A stretch of 22,307 bases of DNA from JBEBXQ01 sp040391535. GTDB taxonomy: Bacteria; Bacteroidota; Bacteroidia; Cytophagales; Spirosomataceae. The position numbers and the translations under genes were made by a program. The notes under the pieces are model-generated. The model had not been told where the DNA came from, ran no database searches, and worked only from the letters and a program-made list of their open reading frames with translations. Location of the stretch: contig JBEBXQ010000085.1 in the NCBI GenBank assembly GCA_040391535.1, forward strand, positions 1 through 22,307, in the 5' to 3' direction. Below are positions 16,001-22,307 of this stretch, piece by piece (the first letter of the stretch is position 1; every line of letters starts with the position of its first letter).

Positions 16001-16920
16001 CCGACGGGCTGCTGCATCGTTTTCATAAAGGAGCGTTCTATCTGGCCGAAAGACTGGGAATGGATATACAGCCCATGATTCTTAACGGAGCCTCTTTTGT
16101 CATGCCCAAAGGTGTTCACAATATCAGAAAAGGTGCACTGAATATCCGATACCTTCCCAGAGTAAAAGCAGGAGATTTATCGTGGGGAAAAACCTATCAG
16201 GAAAGAGCAAAATCAATCACCCGATGGTATAAAGAAGAATATGCCGGTTACCGGCAGGAACGTGAAGATACCTGGCTGCTCAAACAGCGGATCATGAGTA
16301 ACTATATTTACAAAGGCCCTGTGCTGGAATGGTATTTCAAAACCAAATGGGAACTGGAAAAAACGCATTACGAATTCTACCATCAGCAGATTGGTGATCG
16401 TACCCGTATTCTGGATATGGGCTGCGGGTATGGCTATCTTTCCTTCTACCTTCATTATAAAGATCAGAAGCGTCTGATTACAGGTATTGATTATGACGAG
16501 GAAAAAATTCAGATTGCAGCCCATTGTTATGATAAAACAGACAGCCTTACTTTCAGGCACGGCGATCTTAAAGAATATAATCCTGAAATTAGTGATGTAA
16601 TATTTTTTAACGATGTTATACATTACCTTCCGGAAGAAGCACAAGCATTTGTTTTACAGAAGTTTATTGACAAACTGAACGCCGGAGGCATTCTATTTAT
16701 CCGGGATGGCATCACCGATTTTGCCGGCCAGCATGAAGCGACTCTGAAAACCGAAAAGCTATCGACAGGAGTATTTAATTTTAATAAAACAGCAAATGAC
16801 CTCCATTTCTTTTCTGCGCGTTTTATTGAGGAAATGGCTCGTGCAAACCAAATGGACTACCAGATGATCAGGCATTCTGATACAACTTCAAACGTTTTAT
16901 TTATACTCCGAAAACCATGA
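13069..16920 (+). CDS. Fusion: MMPL/RND transporter, PlsC acyltransferase, SAM methyltransferase
   Basis: This is a 1283-aa protein with three parts. Residues 1-about 855 form an MMPL/RND exporter: a TM segment at 17-35, a periplasmic loop to about 268, a TM bundle 270-410, a TM segment at 440-456, a second loop, and a second TM bundle 665-855. Asp-Tyr pairs in TM helices (D335-Y336 and D732-Y733) match the proton-relay pairs of MmpL3-type transporters. Residues about 870-1060 are a PlsC/LPLAT acyltransferase with NHSSSLD (904-910) and FPEGTR (971-976). Residues about 1085-1283 are a class I methyltransferase with LDMGCGYG (1115-1122) and acidic D1141. Inferred roles are pigment-lipid export, acyl transfer to the final acceptor, and phenol-ring methylation, which flexirubins and aryl polyenes carry. 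It overlaps the next gene by 4 nt (ATGA). Confidence 0.88.
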   Translation: MSRGLILKLISLFVRKKTVFFLSLAVLAGILLTGVARLNITESILSALPDSEDFKELSTLMESKKLSNQVFISLQFDEAPSTEDLQPVIADFADSLKTATAGNLTEVIFRRENAQENIYQYLYQKFPLLIDSSYYRYIEGKTEPDSIAASVSRVKKQLLVPGATFLQDYLLNDPLFLSSRFFQETGAQQGQGKFRMEDGMLLSEDGRTVLITAYPSFESGDSGKSGELYEHLEEFRQQWESNHPGIKLIYFGNFEIAARNAAQVKKDTTFTMVIALVIIICILIMYYRKWLIPVFVLLPTLFGALFALGIIGWIKESVSGISLATGAVLMGITLDYALHFFTHLKHTRSVRETISEITAPMLTGSFTTIAAFIALLFANSPVLRDFGLVACLALMGAGIFTILILPSLLEIFHFDFEKSLKKERTFILFASLDKTVGKLRFPLTFLLFLLTTFFLYHSDRVRFEDNLNNLSLYTSDLAEKEQSLTHLDPVNEKKIYLFASGSSMNQAMERNFRAYEKLKEDFHQRKVSQFVSAAPYLIPLSVSQQKYETWHQFWNEDNRKEKTFKYINEQSDIQGFEPDTFNQFEQLITEPETFDDQDLATLLQASGMENLIDTSFQKYTLITPITVPNQYLKEVKQYYSAIEGIKVFDRGAIASAMISNVKEDFNYLLSITAGLVFISLLIVYGRIELTLLSFMPMALSWIWILGISGLLDIRFNFVNVVVSTFIFGLGDDYSIFTTDGLLNRYKYGKNSLASYTSAIILSALTTIIGTGALIFAVHPAIHSISALSVLGISCIVLFSIIFQPLFFRLFVQDRVDRGVAPFTFTTFLLSILSFFLYGFTSILTTLSLPFIMLLPVSRKKKRNLVNQLLSFFARLIIYSGVHVRKRYDGLENLDTSRPALYIANHSSSLDNLLVIMKHPKLVMMVKGWVYNSPFFGLAVRYAGYLHTGDDPEKNIEKIRQLASDGYSVLIFPEGTRSPDGLLHRFHKGAFYLAERLGMDIQPMILNGASFVMPKGVHNIRKGALNIRYLPRVKAGDLSWGKTYQERAKSITRWYKEEYAGYRQEREDTWLLKQRIMSNYIYKGPVLEWYFKTKWELEKTHYEFYHQQIGDRTRILDMGCGYGYLSFYLHYKDQKRLITGIDYDEEKIQIAAHCYDKTDSLTFRHGDLKEYNPEISDVIFFNDVIHYLPEEAQAFVLQKFIDKLNAGGILFIRDGITDFAGQHEATLKTEKLSTGVFNFNKTANDLHFFSARFIEEMARANQMDYQMIRHSDTTSNVLFILRKP

Positions 16921-18449
16921 AGAACCCTGAATTTGATTTTGTGATCATCGGAAGCGGATTAGGCGGACTTTCCTGCGCATATATGCTTGCTTCTGAAGGT
17001 TACAAAGTATGCATACTGGAGAAAAATCATCAGATCGGGGGCGCGCTGCAGGTTTTCAGCCGTGATAAGGCGGTACTTGATACCGGAGTACATTATATCG
17101 GCAGCCTGGATAAAGGAGAAACGCTGGATCAGATTTTCAGGTATTTCGGGATTCTGGAAGACCTGAAACTAAAACGGATGGACGAAGATGGTTTTGATGT
17201 AATCCGGTTTGAAGATGGTTCTGTTTTTCCTTATGCTCAAGGATATGACCATTTCAGAACAAGTCTCGTTGGTCAGTTTCCTGATGAGGCAGCTGCAATT
17301 GATCAGTATATTGCAACCATCCGGAAAATCTGTGAAGATTTTCCTCTGTATAATCTGGACGAAAATGACTACGACGGAGAGGTATATCCGCACATGGAAG
17401 TTCCGGCATCGGAATTTATCAATAGCCTCACAACCAATGAGCGCCTTCGTAGTGTACTGGCCGGAACCAACTCATTCCTGTATGCCGGAGTAGCAGGCAT
17501 TACACCGTTGCATGTACACGCGCTTGTACAGAACAGTTATCTGAAAGGGGCTTACCGGCTGATTGACGGCGGTTCACAACTGGCGATTTTGCTGAGCAGG
17601 AGAATCCGGGAAAAAGGAGGAGTTATCCTGAAAAGAAGTGAGGTTGTAAAGGCGGCTTATCATGAAAACGGTGAAATCAGTGCCGTACTGCTGGCTTCAG
17701 GTGAAGCCATTACAGGAAAACAGTTTATTTCCAATATTCACCCGTTGGGTACTATTGGTATTTTTGGAGAAGACCGGTTTCTGAAAGTATTTACTAGAAG
17801 AATCAAAAGCCTTGAAAATTCATTATCCTGTTTCCTGACCCATATTATTTTTCATGAAAAAGCTTTTGGCTACCTGAACCACAATATTTATCAATACCAT
17901 AATGAGAATGTATGGTCAGGACCGGAATATAATGAAGACACCTGGCCGGAGCAGTATTTCATCTGTACACCGGCTGGTTCACGTCACCCTCAATATGCTG
18001 AATCAATGTCTGTGATGGCCTATATGCGTGCAGAAGAAACCGCTGAGTGGAATACTACTTTCAATACCCGTACAACACCGGCTGAGCGCAGTAAATCATA
18101 TGAGGAGTTTAAGAAGGCAAAAGAGCAGAAAGTAATTAACCGGCTGGAACAGGTTTTTCCGGGTATAAGGGGTAAAATAAAATCCGTTTACAGCTCCACA
18201 CCTTTAACATGGCGGGATTATCTTGGGACACCTGACGGAAGTATGTACGGTATCATGAAAAAAGCAGATAATCCGTTGAAATCATTCGTGAATACCAAAA
18301 CGCATATTCCAAATTTATCATTAACCGGACAGAATATTATTCTTCATGGTATATTAGGCGTTACCATCGGAGCCATTGTAAGCTGTGCCCCTTTTATCGG
18401 AAGAGAAAACATTATCAGAAAAATTAAGCAAGCCAACAAAACTACCTAA
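16917..18449 (+). CDS. CrtI/phytoene-desaturase-like FAD oxidoreductase
   Basis: This is a 510-aa flavoprotein of the phytoene desaturase/retinol saturase superfamily. It has a dinucleotide-binding GSGLGG (12-17), an acidic E35 ending the second strand, and GGALQVF just after it. A C-terminal FAD-binding segment (LTGQNIILHGILGVTIGA) closes the fold. Relatives desaturate, isomerise or saturate long conjugated chains, so the aryl polyene itself or an alkyl precursor is a plausible substrate, but the direction of the reaction cannot be told from sequence. Such genes recur in flexirubin-type loci. It is translationally coupled to the fusion gene and lies 18 nt before the halogenase-like gene. An unrelated carotenoid role is less likely because no other carotenoid gene is present. 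Confidence 0.8.
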   Translation: MKNPEFDFVIIGSGLGGLSCAYMLASEGYKVCILEKNHQIGGALQVFSRDKAVLDTGVHYIGSLDKGETLDQIFRYFGILEDLKLKRMDEDGFDVIRFEDGSVFPYAQGYDHFRTSLVGQFPDEAAAIDQYIATIRKICEDFPLYNLDENDYDGEVYPHMEVPASEFINSLTTNERLRSVLAGTNSFLYAGVAGITPLHVHALVQNSYLKGAYRLIDGGSQLAILLSRRIREKGGVILKRSEVVKAAYHENGEISAVLLASGEAITGKQFISNIHPLGTIGIFGEDRFLKVFTRRIKSLENSLSCFLTHIIFHEKAFGYLNHNIYQYHNENVWSGPEYNEDTWPEQYFICTPAGSRHPQYAESMSVMAYMRAEETAEWNTTFNTRTTPAERSKSYEEFKKAKEQKVINRLEQVFPGIRGKIKSVYSSTPLTWRDYLGTPDGSMYGIMKKADNPLKSFVNTKTHIPNLSLTGQNIILHGILGVTIGAIVSCAPFIGRENIIRKIKQANKTT

Positions 18450-18467
18450 TCTTATTCCTACACTTTT

Positions 18468-19709
18468 ATGACGGAATCATTTGATATTATCGTAATGGGT
18501 GCCGGCCCTTCCGGAGCTGTAGCGGCCTCCTATCTGGCCCGGCTGAATTATAAAGTACTTATTCTTGAAAAAGAAACCTTTCCGAGGTTTGTTATCGGTG
18601 AAAGCCTTCTTCCCTGCTGCATGGAATATCTGGATGAAGCAGGATTGATAGACGCTGTAAAAGAAAGGGGATTTCAGGTGAAATCAGGTGCCGGGTTTTA
18701 TCGTGAAGACAAGCGGTGTGAGTTTTTCTTTGACGACCAGTATACAAAAGGCTGGACGTGGACCTGGCAGGTGAAGCGGGCTGAATTTGATCAGATTCTG
18801 GCAGAACAGGCTGCTAAAAACGGGGCAGATCTCCGGTACGGATGCGAAGTAACGGCCGTACAATGCTCTAAAGAAAAACAAACTGTTCAGTACAAAACCA
18901 AAGACGGCGGGCTGAAAACCGCAGAGGCACTTTTTATCATCGACGCCAGCGGTTACGGACGTGTGTTACCGCGGCTTTTTGATTTAGGCAAACCTTCTTC
19001 ATTCAAAGCACGGGGGGCATTGTTTTCTCATTTTATTGATGTTAAAAGAACGCCGGAAGCCAGTTCCAATATTTTCGTGCATTCTTTTAACAATAACTCC
19101 TCCTGGATATGGGCTATTCCGTTTTCTGACGGGACTACCTCAGTCGGTATTGTCGGTGATCAGGAATATATACAGGACATGGCTTCTGACGGGGCCGTAC
19201 AATTCAAGGAGTTTATCCGGACTTTTGAAGATCTGAACGGCAGGTTTGACGAGTCATCCTACCTGTTTGAACCAAGAACTATACTGGGCTATTCTGTGGG
19301 TGTGAAATCCACTTTCGGAGAGGGTTATGTGCTGGCAGGTAACAGTACTGAATTTCTCGATCCCATCTTTTCTTCCGGCGTTACTTTTGCGACGGCTTCG
19401 GGCATGTTCAGTGCCAAGCTGATTGACCGTCAGCTCAGAGGTGAGCAGGTGGACTGGCAGACCGAGTATGAAGATAAGCTGAGGAAAGGGATTGATGTTT
19501 TCAGGACTTATGTAGCCGGCTGGTATAACGGAGATTTTCAAACCATCATATTTACTGAAAATATTAATCCGGAAATCAAAAAGCAGATCTGCTCAGTACT
19601 GGCAGGATATGTCTGGGACGAAACAAATCCTTTTGTCAAAAAGCATGATTCAATTCTGGCGACACTTGCCCAGGTCATCAGAATTAAGGAAAGAGAAAAA
19701 ACAGCGTAA
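18468..19709 (+). CDS. Flavin-dependent halogenase-like oxidoreductase
   Basis: This is a 413-aa FAD enzyme of the flavin-dependent halogenase/monooxygenase group. It has GAGPSG (11-16) for FAD, then FVIGESLLP near 41-49. Lys72 in VKSGAGF aligns with the catalytic Lys of phenol/pyrrole halogenases. WQVKRAEFDQIL near 100-111 is a typical family block. The halogenase signature WxWxIP is present as WIWAIP (213-218), and FxxPxxSxG as FLDPIFSSG (296-304). It could therefore chlorinate or brominate the phenol ring; ring-halogenated relatives of this pigment class are known (brominated xanthomonadins, chlorinated flexirubins). A hydroxylase or a reductase of the geranylgeranyl-reductase type is the main alternative, since family members differ in function despite shared motifs. 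It ends 11 nt before the convergent CLF-like gene. Confidence 0.77.
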   Translation: MTESFDIIVMGAGPSGAVAASYLARLNYKVLILEKETFPRFVIGESLLPCCMEYLDEAGLIDAVKERGFQVKSGAGFYREDKRCEFFFDDQYTKGWTWTWQVKRAEFDQILAEQAAKNGADLRYGCEVTAVQCSKEKQTVQYKTKDGGLKTAEALFIIDASGYGRVLPRLFDLGKPSSFKARGALFSHFIDVKRTPEASSNIFVHSFNNNSSWIWAIPFSDGTTSVGIVGDQEYIQDMASDGAVQFKEFIRTFEDLNGRFDESSYLFEPRTILGYSVGVKSTFGEGYVLAGNSTEFLDPIFSSGVTFATASGMFSAKLIDRQLRGEQVDWQTEYEDKLRKGIDVFRTYVAGWYNGDFQTIIFTENINPEIKKQICSVLAGYVWDETNPFVKKHDSILATLAQVIRIKEREKTA

Positions 19710-19719
19710 ATTTCACTTG

Positions 19720-19760
19720 TTCAGGAATCAAGTAAGATCAGTCCGTGCTGGATTCCTGAA
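19720..19760. terminator. Inverted repeat at the convergent gene ends, possible bidirectional terminator
   Basis: A perfect 10-bp inverted repeat, TTCAGGAATC (19720-19729) and GATTCCTGAA (19751-19760), with a 21-nt loop, sits where the rightward and leftward operons meet. It covers the stop codon and last codons of the CLF-like gene. There is no immediate T-run on either side; a T-rich stretch follows after about 15 nt on the minus strand. A bidirectional terminator or mRNA-end stabiliser is possible. Confidence 0.35.
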
Positions 19761-20746
19761 TAATGATTATAAATCAGCACCGGACCGTCAGGTTTCTGAT
19801 AACCCGGCGGTATGGTCCCGTGCAGTAACTGGCACCCAAGCCATAAGGCAAATGCACTGGCAGTCGGGTAATCACCCGTCAGGTGCTTAAAAGCCACAGG
19901 CTTCAACTGAGGAAAAAGGCTATCATTTAATTGCTGATACCAGAAGTCGGTACGGGCATCCCCGCTGAAACCAGCGATATAACCTTTAATATCTGCCGGT
20001 GTTAAACCGTTTTTCCTCAGCATCGTATGAACAGTTTCCTCCAGATCCGGCATTTCAGGATACGTCAGCTGAGCCACGTCCATGACCTTTGCCATGTAAC
20101 CTGATGACCCACTGCCCTGCACCATAAAAACCGATGCCCCTTCCCCGCAAACCGTGCCCGGCGTGCCTGATATCAGCAGTGACGCTGACGTGGTGTTTTC
20201 CTTTTTGTAAAGTCCTGCCTGCTCGTCAATGGAAAAGTTATACGCTGAAATTTCCTCAGTGGCCCCAATCAGCAAAGACCTGTTTCTGTCTTCTTCCAGA
20301 AACAGCATCGCATCCATCAGCGCAGCCTCAAAAGCCAGTCCCTTATGAACGTGTGTCATGTTATATCCTGAATTGGAAGACATTAATGAAAGCTGTGCCG
20401 CAATATTATTCGGAGTGCTTTGTACGAAGTTGGTGGGTGTAAGTGTAGTTTCATTATACTCTACAATCTGATTCAGAAACTTAAGACAGTGATCAAGCCC
20501 ACCGTAGGCCGTTCCGAAAACGATCCCGTCAGGTTTGGGGTTTCTGTTGAGCAGGAAAGCCCCCGCACCCACTCCCATCCTGAGTGCTTTTGCCATCCTT
20601 CTCAATGCGGATGCCGATATAATACCTTTATAATCAGGCTCCTGAGCTTCATATTGAGTACCTGAATGCGACACAGGGTCTCCGGATAAAAAGTTGCCGG
20701 AAAAAGTGTGTTGTGGGGAAATACAGGCCAGATCAACAATATACAT
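19721..20746 (-). CDS. KS-like chain-length factor, second cassette
   Basis: This is a 341-aa degenerate ketosynthase, paralogous to the CLF-like protein at 3038-3994. They share the LRRMAKALRMG/LRRMSRILRMG segment and the YNMTH block. The nucleophile loop reads YNMTHVHKGLAFE (128-140), placing Val133 where intact KSs have Cys. The second His motif is TGDYPTASAF in place of TGHTLAAAG, and the first reads AGFSGD in place of NAHGTG. It should be a non-catalytic partner of the KS encoded just upstream, analogous to ApeC with ApeO. The gap to that KS gene is 53 nt and contains a short hairpin, whereas the first cassette has only 2 nt, so the relative dose may be controlled differently. Confidence 0.8.
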   Translation of the reverse strand: MYIVDLACISPQHTFSGNFLSGDPVSHSGTQYEAQEPDYKGIISASALRRMAKALRMGVGAGAFLLNRNPKPDGIVFGTAYGGLDHCLKFLNQIVEYNETTLTPTNFVQSTPNNIAAQLSLMSSNSGYNMTHVHKGLAFEAALMDAMLFLEEDRNRSLLIGATEEISAYNFSIDEQAGLYKKENTTSASLLISGTPGTVCGEGASVFMVQGSGSSGYMAKVMDVAQLTYPEMPDLEETVHTMLRKNGLTPADIKGYIAGFSGDARTDFWYQQLNDSLFPQLKPVAFKHLTGDYPTASAFALWLGCQLLHGTIPPGYQKPDGPVLIYNHYSGIQHGLILLDS

Positions 20747-20781
20747 TTCAAAGTCAGGATTTAAAGTCAGTTTCTATACTC

Positions 20782-20798
20782 CCGGAAACCATTTCCGG
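20782..20798 (-). promoter_or_regulatory. Intercistronic hairpin between KS and CLF genes
   Basis: CCGGAAA-CCA-TTTCCGG forms a perfect 7-bp stem with a 3-nt loop, ending one nucleotide after the KS stop codon on the minus strand. No T-run follows, so it is not a typical terminator. It could stop exonucleases or cause partial attenuation between the two genes. Two AAAGTCAG copies (20750-20757 and 20763-20770) lie between it and the CLF start. Confidence 0.35.
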
Positions 20799-20799
20799 T

Positions 20800-21993
20800 T
20801 CAGGCATTGCCAAATACCAGTGAGGTACAGTTCCCCCCAAACCCAAACGCATTGGTTAAAGCATACCGGACCGGATAGGCTGGCTGGTATTGCAGACAGG
20901 GAATCAGATTTGTCCCTTCTATAGGGTCATTAAAATGAAGGCTCGGATACAATTCATTATGGAAAAGTGACATGACCGTATAAATCGCACCGACAGAACC
21001 GGCAGCTCCCAGTGTATGTCCCGTATAGGTTTTTGTAGAATTAAAAGGCGGCACATCCCCAAAGACCTGAATCATTCCGCGCGATTCTACTTCATCATTG
21101 TTTTCTGTAGCGGTACCATGCGTATGAATATAGCTGATTTCACTAGGTGTGATTTCCGCATTTTCCAAAGCATCCTTCATTGATCTCACTACCCCTATAC
21201 CCTCTTCTGATAATGCCGAAGCATGATAAGCATCACAGGCATTCCCATATCCTTTTACCACCGCATACTTCCGTTTTTTACGGGCTGCTTCAGCAGATTC
21301 CAGCACCACATATGCAGCACCTTCGCCCAGGTTCAGTCCGGAACGGTTTTTGTCAAATGCCCTGCAAGGCACCTCTGATAAAATGGAAAGGGAGTTAAAA
21401 CCGTTTACTGTATATTTTGCCAGACTATCGGTGCCACCAACAATAGCCCGCTCAACCCTTCCCGACCGGATCAGGCGGCTCCCGAATAAAATGGCATTCA
21501 AAGATGAAGAGCAAGCTGTATTAATGGTATCACTGAACCCTTTCATCTTATAATGCCTGCTGATGCGGAGACTATGGGCTGCTGCAGGATAGGAAAACAG
21601 GAATTCAGGATTGGTAGTTGTTCTGTTGGCATCATTGTAGAGGTGATCTGTCAGACACATCCCGCCTACTGTCGAGGCCGAAATAAACGCCGTTGAACGG
21701 GAAGCAATATCTTCAGGTGTCAGCGACGCATCCTTAACCGCTTCTCTGAAAGCAATAAAGGCAAGCATGTCACTTCTGGTGAGTCCGGCAGAAGAAACTC
21801 CTTCCAGCTGTGCTTTCAGATGAGCGTCATCTGAATCAACTTCACCAAACGGGAACTGGTCAGCATAAACAGATTGAAAAAAAACAGGCTTTCTCAGGCC
21901 TGATTTCCCTTGTATCAATGACTGCCGGTTTTCGGGGAGATTAGTACCGATGGCAGAAATTATTCCCATACCTGTCACCACCACTTCCTGCAT
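20800..21993 (-). CDS. FabF-like beta-ketoacyl-ACP synthase, second cassette
   Basis: This is a full-length 397-aa ketosynthase with a complete triad: C161 in TACSSS, H292 in HTHGTATENND, and H326 in YTGHTLGAAG, and with the C-terminal GFGGNCTSLVF loop. It is the paralogue of the KS at 3997-5181, sharing TACSS, NAIL and RLIRSGR around the active site (23 of 35 positions over that block). Together with the upstream ACP (4-nt gap) and downstream CLF-like gene it repeats the ACP-KS-CLF order of the first cassette. It would elongate acyl-ACP chains; whether it makes the aryl polyene or a second chain, such as the alkyl part of a dialkylresorcinol, cannot be decided here. Confidence 0.88.
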   Translation of the reverse strand: MQEVVVTGMGIISAIGTNLPENRQSLIQGKSGLRKPVFFQSVYADQFPFGEVDSDDAHLKAQLEGVSSAGLTRSDMLAFIAFREAVKDASLTPEDIASRSTAFISASTVGGMCLTDHLYNDANRTTTNPEFLFSYPAAAHSLRISRHYKMKGFSDTINTACSSSLNAILFGSRLIRSGRVERAIVGGTDSLAKYTVNGFNSLSILSEVPCRAFDKNRSGLNLGEGAAYVVLESAEAARKKRKYAVVKGYGNACDAYHASALSEEGIGVVRSMKDALENAEITPSEISYIHTHGTATENNDEVESRGMIQVFGDVPPFNSTKTYTGHTLGAAGSVGAIYTVMSLFHNELYPSLHFNDPIEGTNLIPCLQYQPAYPVRYALTNAFGFGGNCTSLVFGNA

Positions 21994-21997
21994 GTTG

Positions 21998-22264
21998 TCA
22001 GACTTTTGGAGAATTCTTAAGGATATATTCTGCCATGTGATTTACGTCGATCAGGATCTTACGTCCTTCAGCCGGGTTTTTAATTTTTATACCATATTCC
22101 CGCTCAAGCAAAACAACCAGCTCCAGAGAATCTATCGAGTCCAGTTCCAGACTTCCGCCAAAAAACGGTTCATCATCTTTAATATCATCCGGTGTTATAT
22201 CCAGCAAATTCAGATATTGAATAATTTGCTCTTTTAACACAGGTTTTAAGCTTACAGCATCCAT
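21998..22264 (-). CDS. Acyl carrier protein, second cassette
   Basis: This is an 88-aa acyl carrier protein with attachment motif LDSIDSLEL (Ser43), followed by VVLLEREYGI. It is the closest relative in the window of the ACP at 5187-5444, and both lie 4-5 nt before their KS genes. It should deliver chains to the KS-CLF pair that follows. The gene starts 43 nt from the window edge, and no TAnnTTTG promoter is visible in that stretch. It may be read from a promoter or operon outside the window. Confidence 0.92.
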   Translation of the reverse strand: MDAVSLKPVLKEQIIQYLNLLDITPDDIKDDEPFFGGSLELDSIDSLELVVLLEREYGIKIKNPAEGRKILIDVNHMAEYILKNSPKV

Positions 22265-22307
22265 TTGTCAGATTATCTTTAACAGTTAATTTAATTGGTC
22301 AGGCAAC

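Noticed and set aside
16917..18449. A carotenoid biosynthesis locus.
   Set aside because: Only one CrtI-like gene is present, without CrtB, CrtE or cyclase genes; the rest is clearly aryl polyene machinery.
22279..22289. Palindrome TTAACAGTTAA upstream of the second cassette ACP, with a similar ACTGTTAAAG upstream of the first cassette ACP (near 5453-5463).
   Set aside because: The two are short, A/T-rich and in opposite orientation relative to their genes; chance is a sufficient explanation.
1..22307. Mobile elements, CRISPR arrays, tRNA or rRNA genes.
   Set aside because: No transposase or integrase, terminal inverted repeats, regularly spaced repeats, or RNA gene structures were seen; almost all sequence is accounted for by the coding genes listed.

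Overview
The window is most of a flexirubin-type aryl polyene (APE) pigment gene cluster from a Bacteroidota bacterium. The lineage is inferred from three things. The tyrosine ammonia-lyase (TAL) strongly resembles the Flavobacterium johnsoniae enzyme as I remember its sequence. The gene content is that of flexirubin loci. Two intergenic sites match the Bacteroidota promoter form TTG-N17-23-TAnnTTTG exactly. I cannot name genus or species. The gene set and its general function are known biology; the interesting points are in the architecture.

Layout. (A) 39-12846, minus strand: sixteen tightly packed genes, many overlapping by 4 nt. In transcription order they are TAL, ketoreductase, ketosynthase (KS); then, after a 104-nt gap holding a promoter, an acyl carrier protein (ACP), an LpxL-like acyltransferase, two hotdog-fold proteins, a KS with a half-size KS-like partner, an ACP-KS-chain-length-factor (CLF) cassette, a NodB-type deacetylase, a LolA-like protein, a FabZ/ApeI-like dehydratase and a GT2-DUF2062 glycosyltransferase. 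(B) 12847-13068: divergent control region. (C) 13069-19709, plus strand: a 1283-aa fusion (MMPL transporter, PlsC acyltransferase, methyltransferase), a CrtI-like oxidoreductase and a flavin-dependent halogenase-like enzyme. (D) 19721-22264, minus strand: a second ACP-KS-CLF cassette, convergent with C. No gap without a gene exceeds 300 bases.

How it works together (family knowledge plus inference): TAL makes 4-coumarate from tyrosine. The coumaroyl starter is extended on ACPs by KS/CLF pairs, reduced by the FabG-like protein and dehydrated by the hotdog proteins, without enoyl reduction, giving a conjugated aryl polyene. The methyltransferase domain and the halogenase-like enzyme would decorate the phenol ring. 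The two acyltransferases would move the acyl chain to its final acceptor. The MMPL domain and the LolA-like protein would carry the hydrophobic product towards the outer membrane. Not found here: DarA/DarB for the dialkylresorcinol half of flexirubin, a coumarate-activating ligase, and a phosphopantetheinyl transferase.

Main points for a second look: two paralogous ACP-KS-CLF cassettes plus a third KS/degenerate-KS pair; the three-domain fusion; the halogenase motifs; non-standard catalytic positions in both dehydratase-like proteins; and promoter and repeat structure in the control regions.
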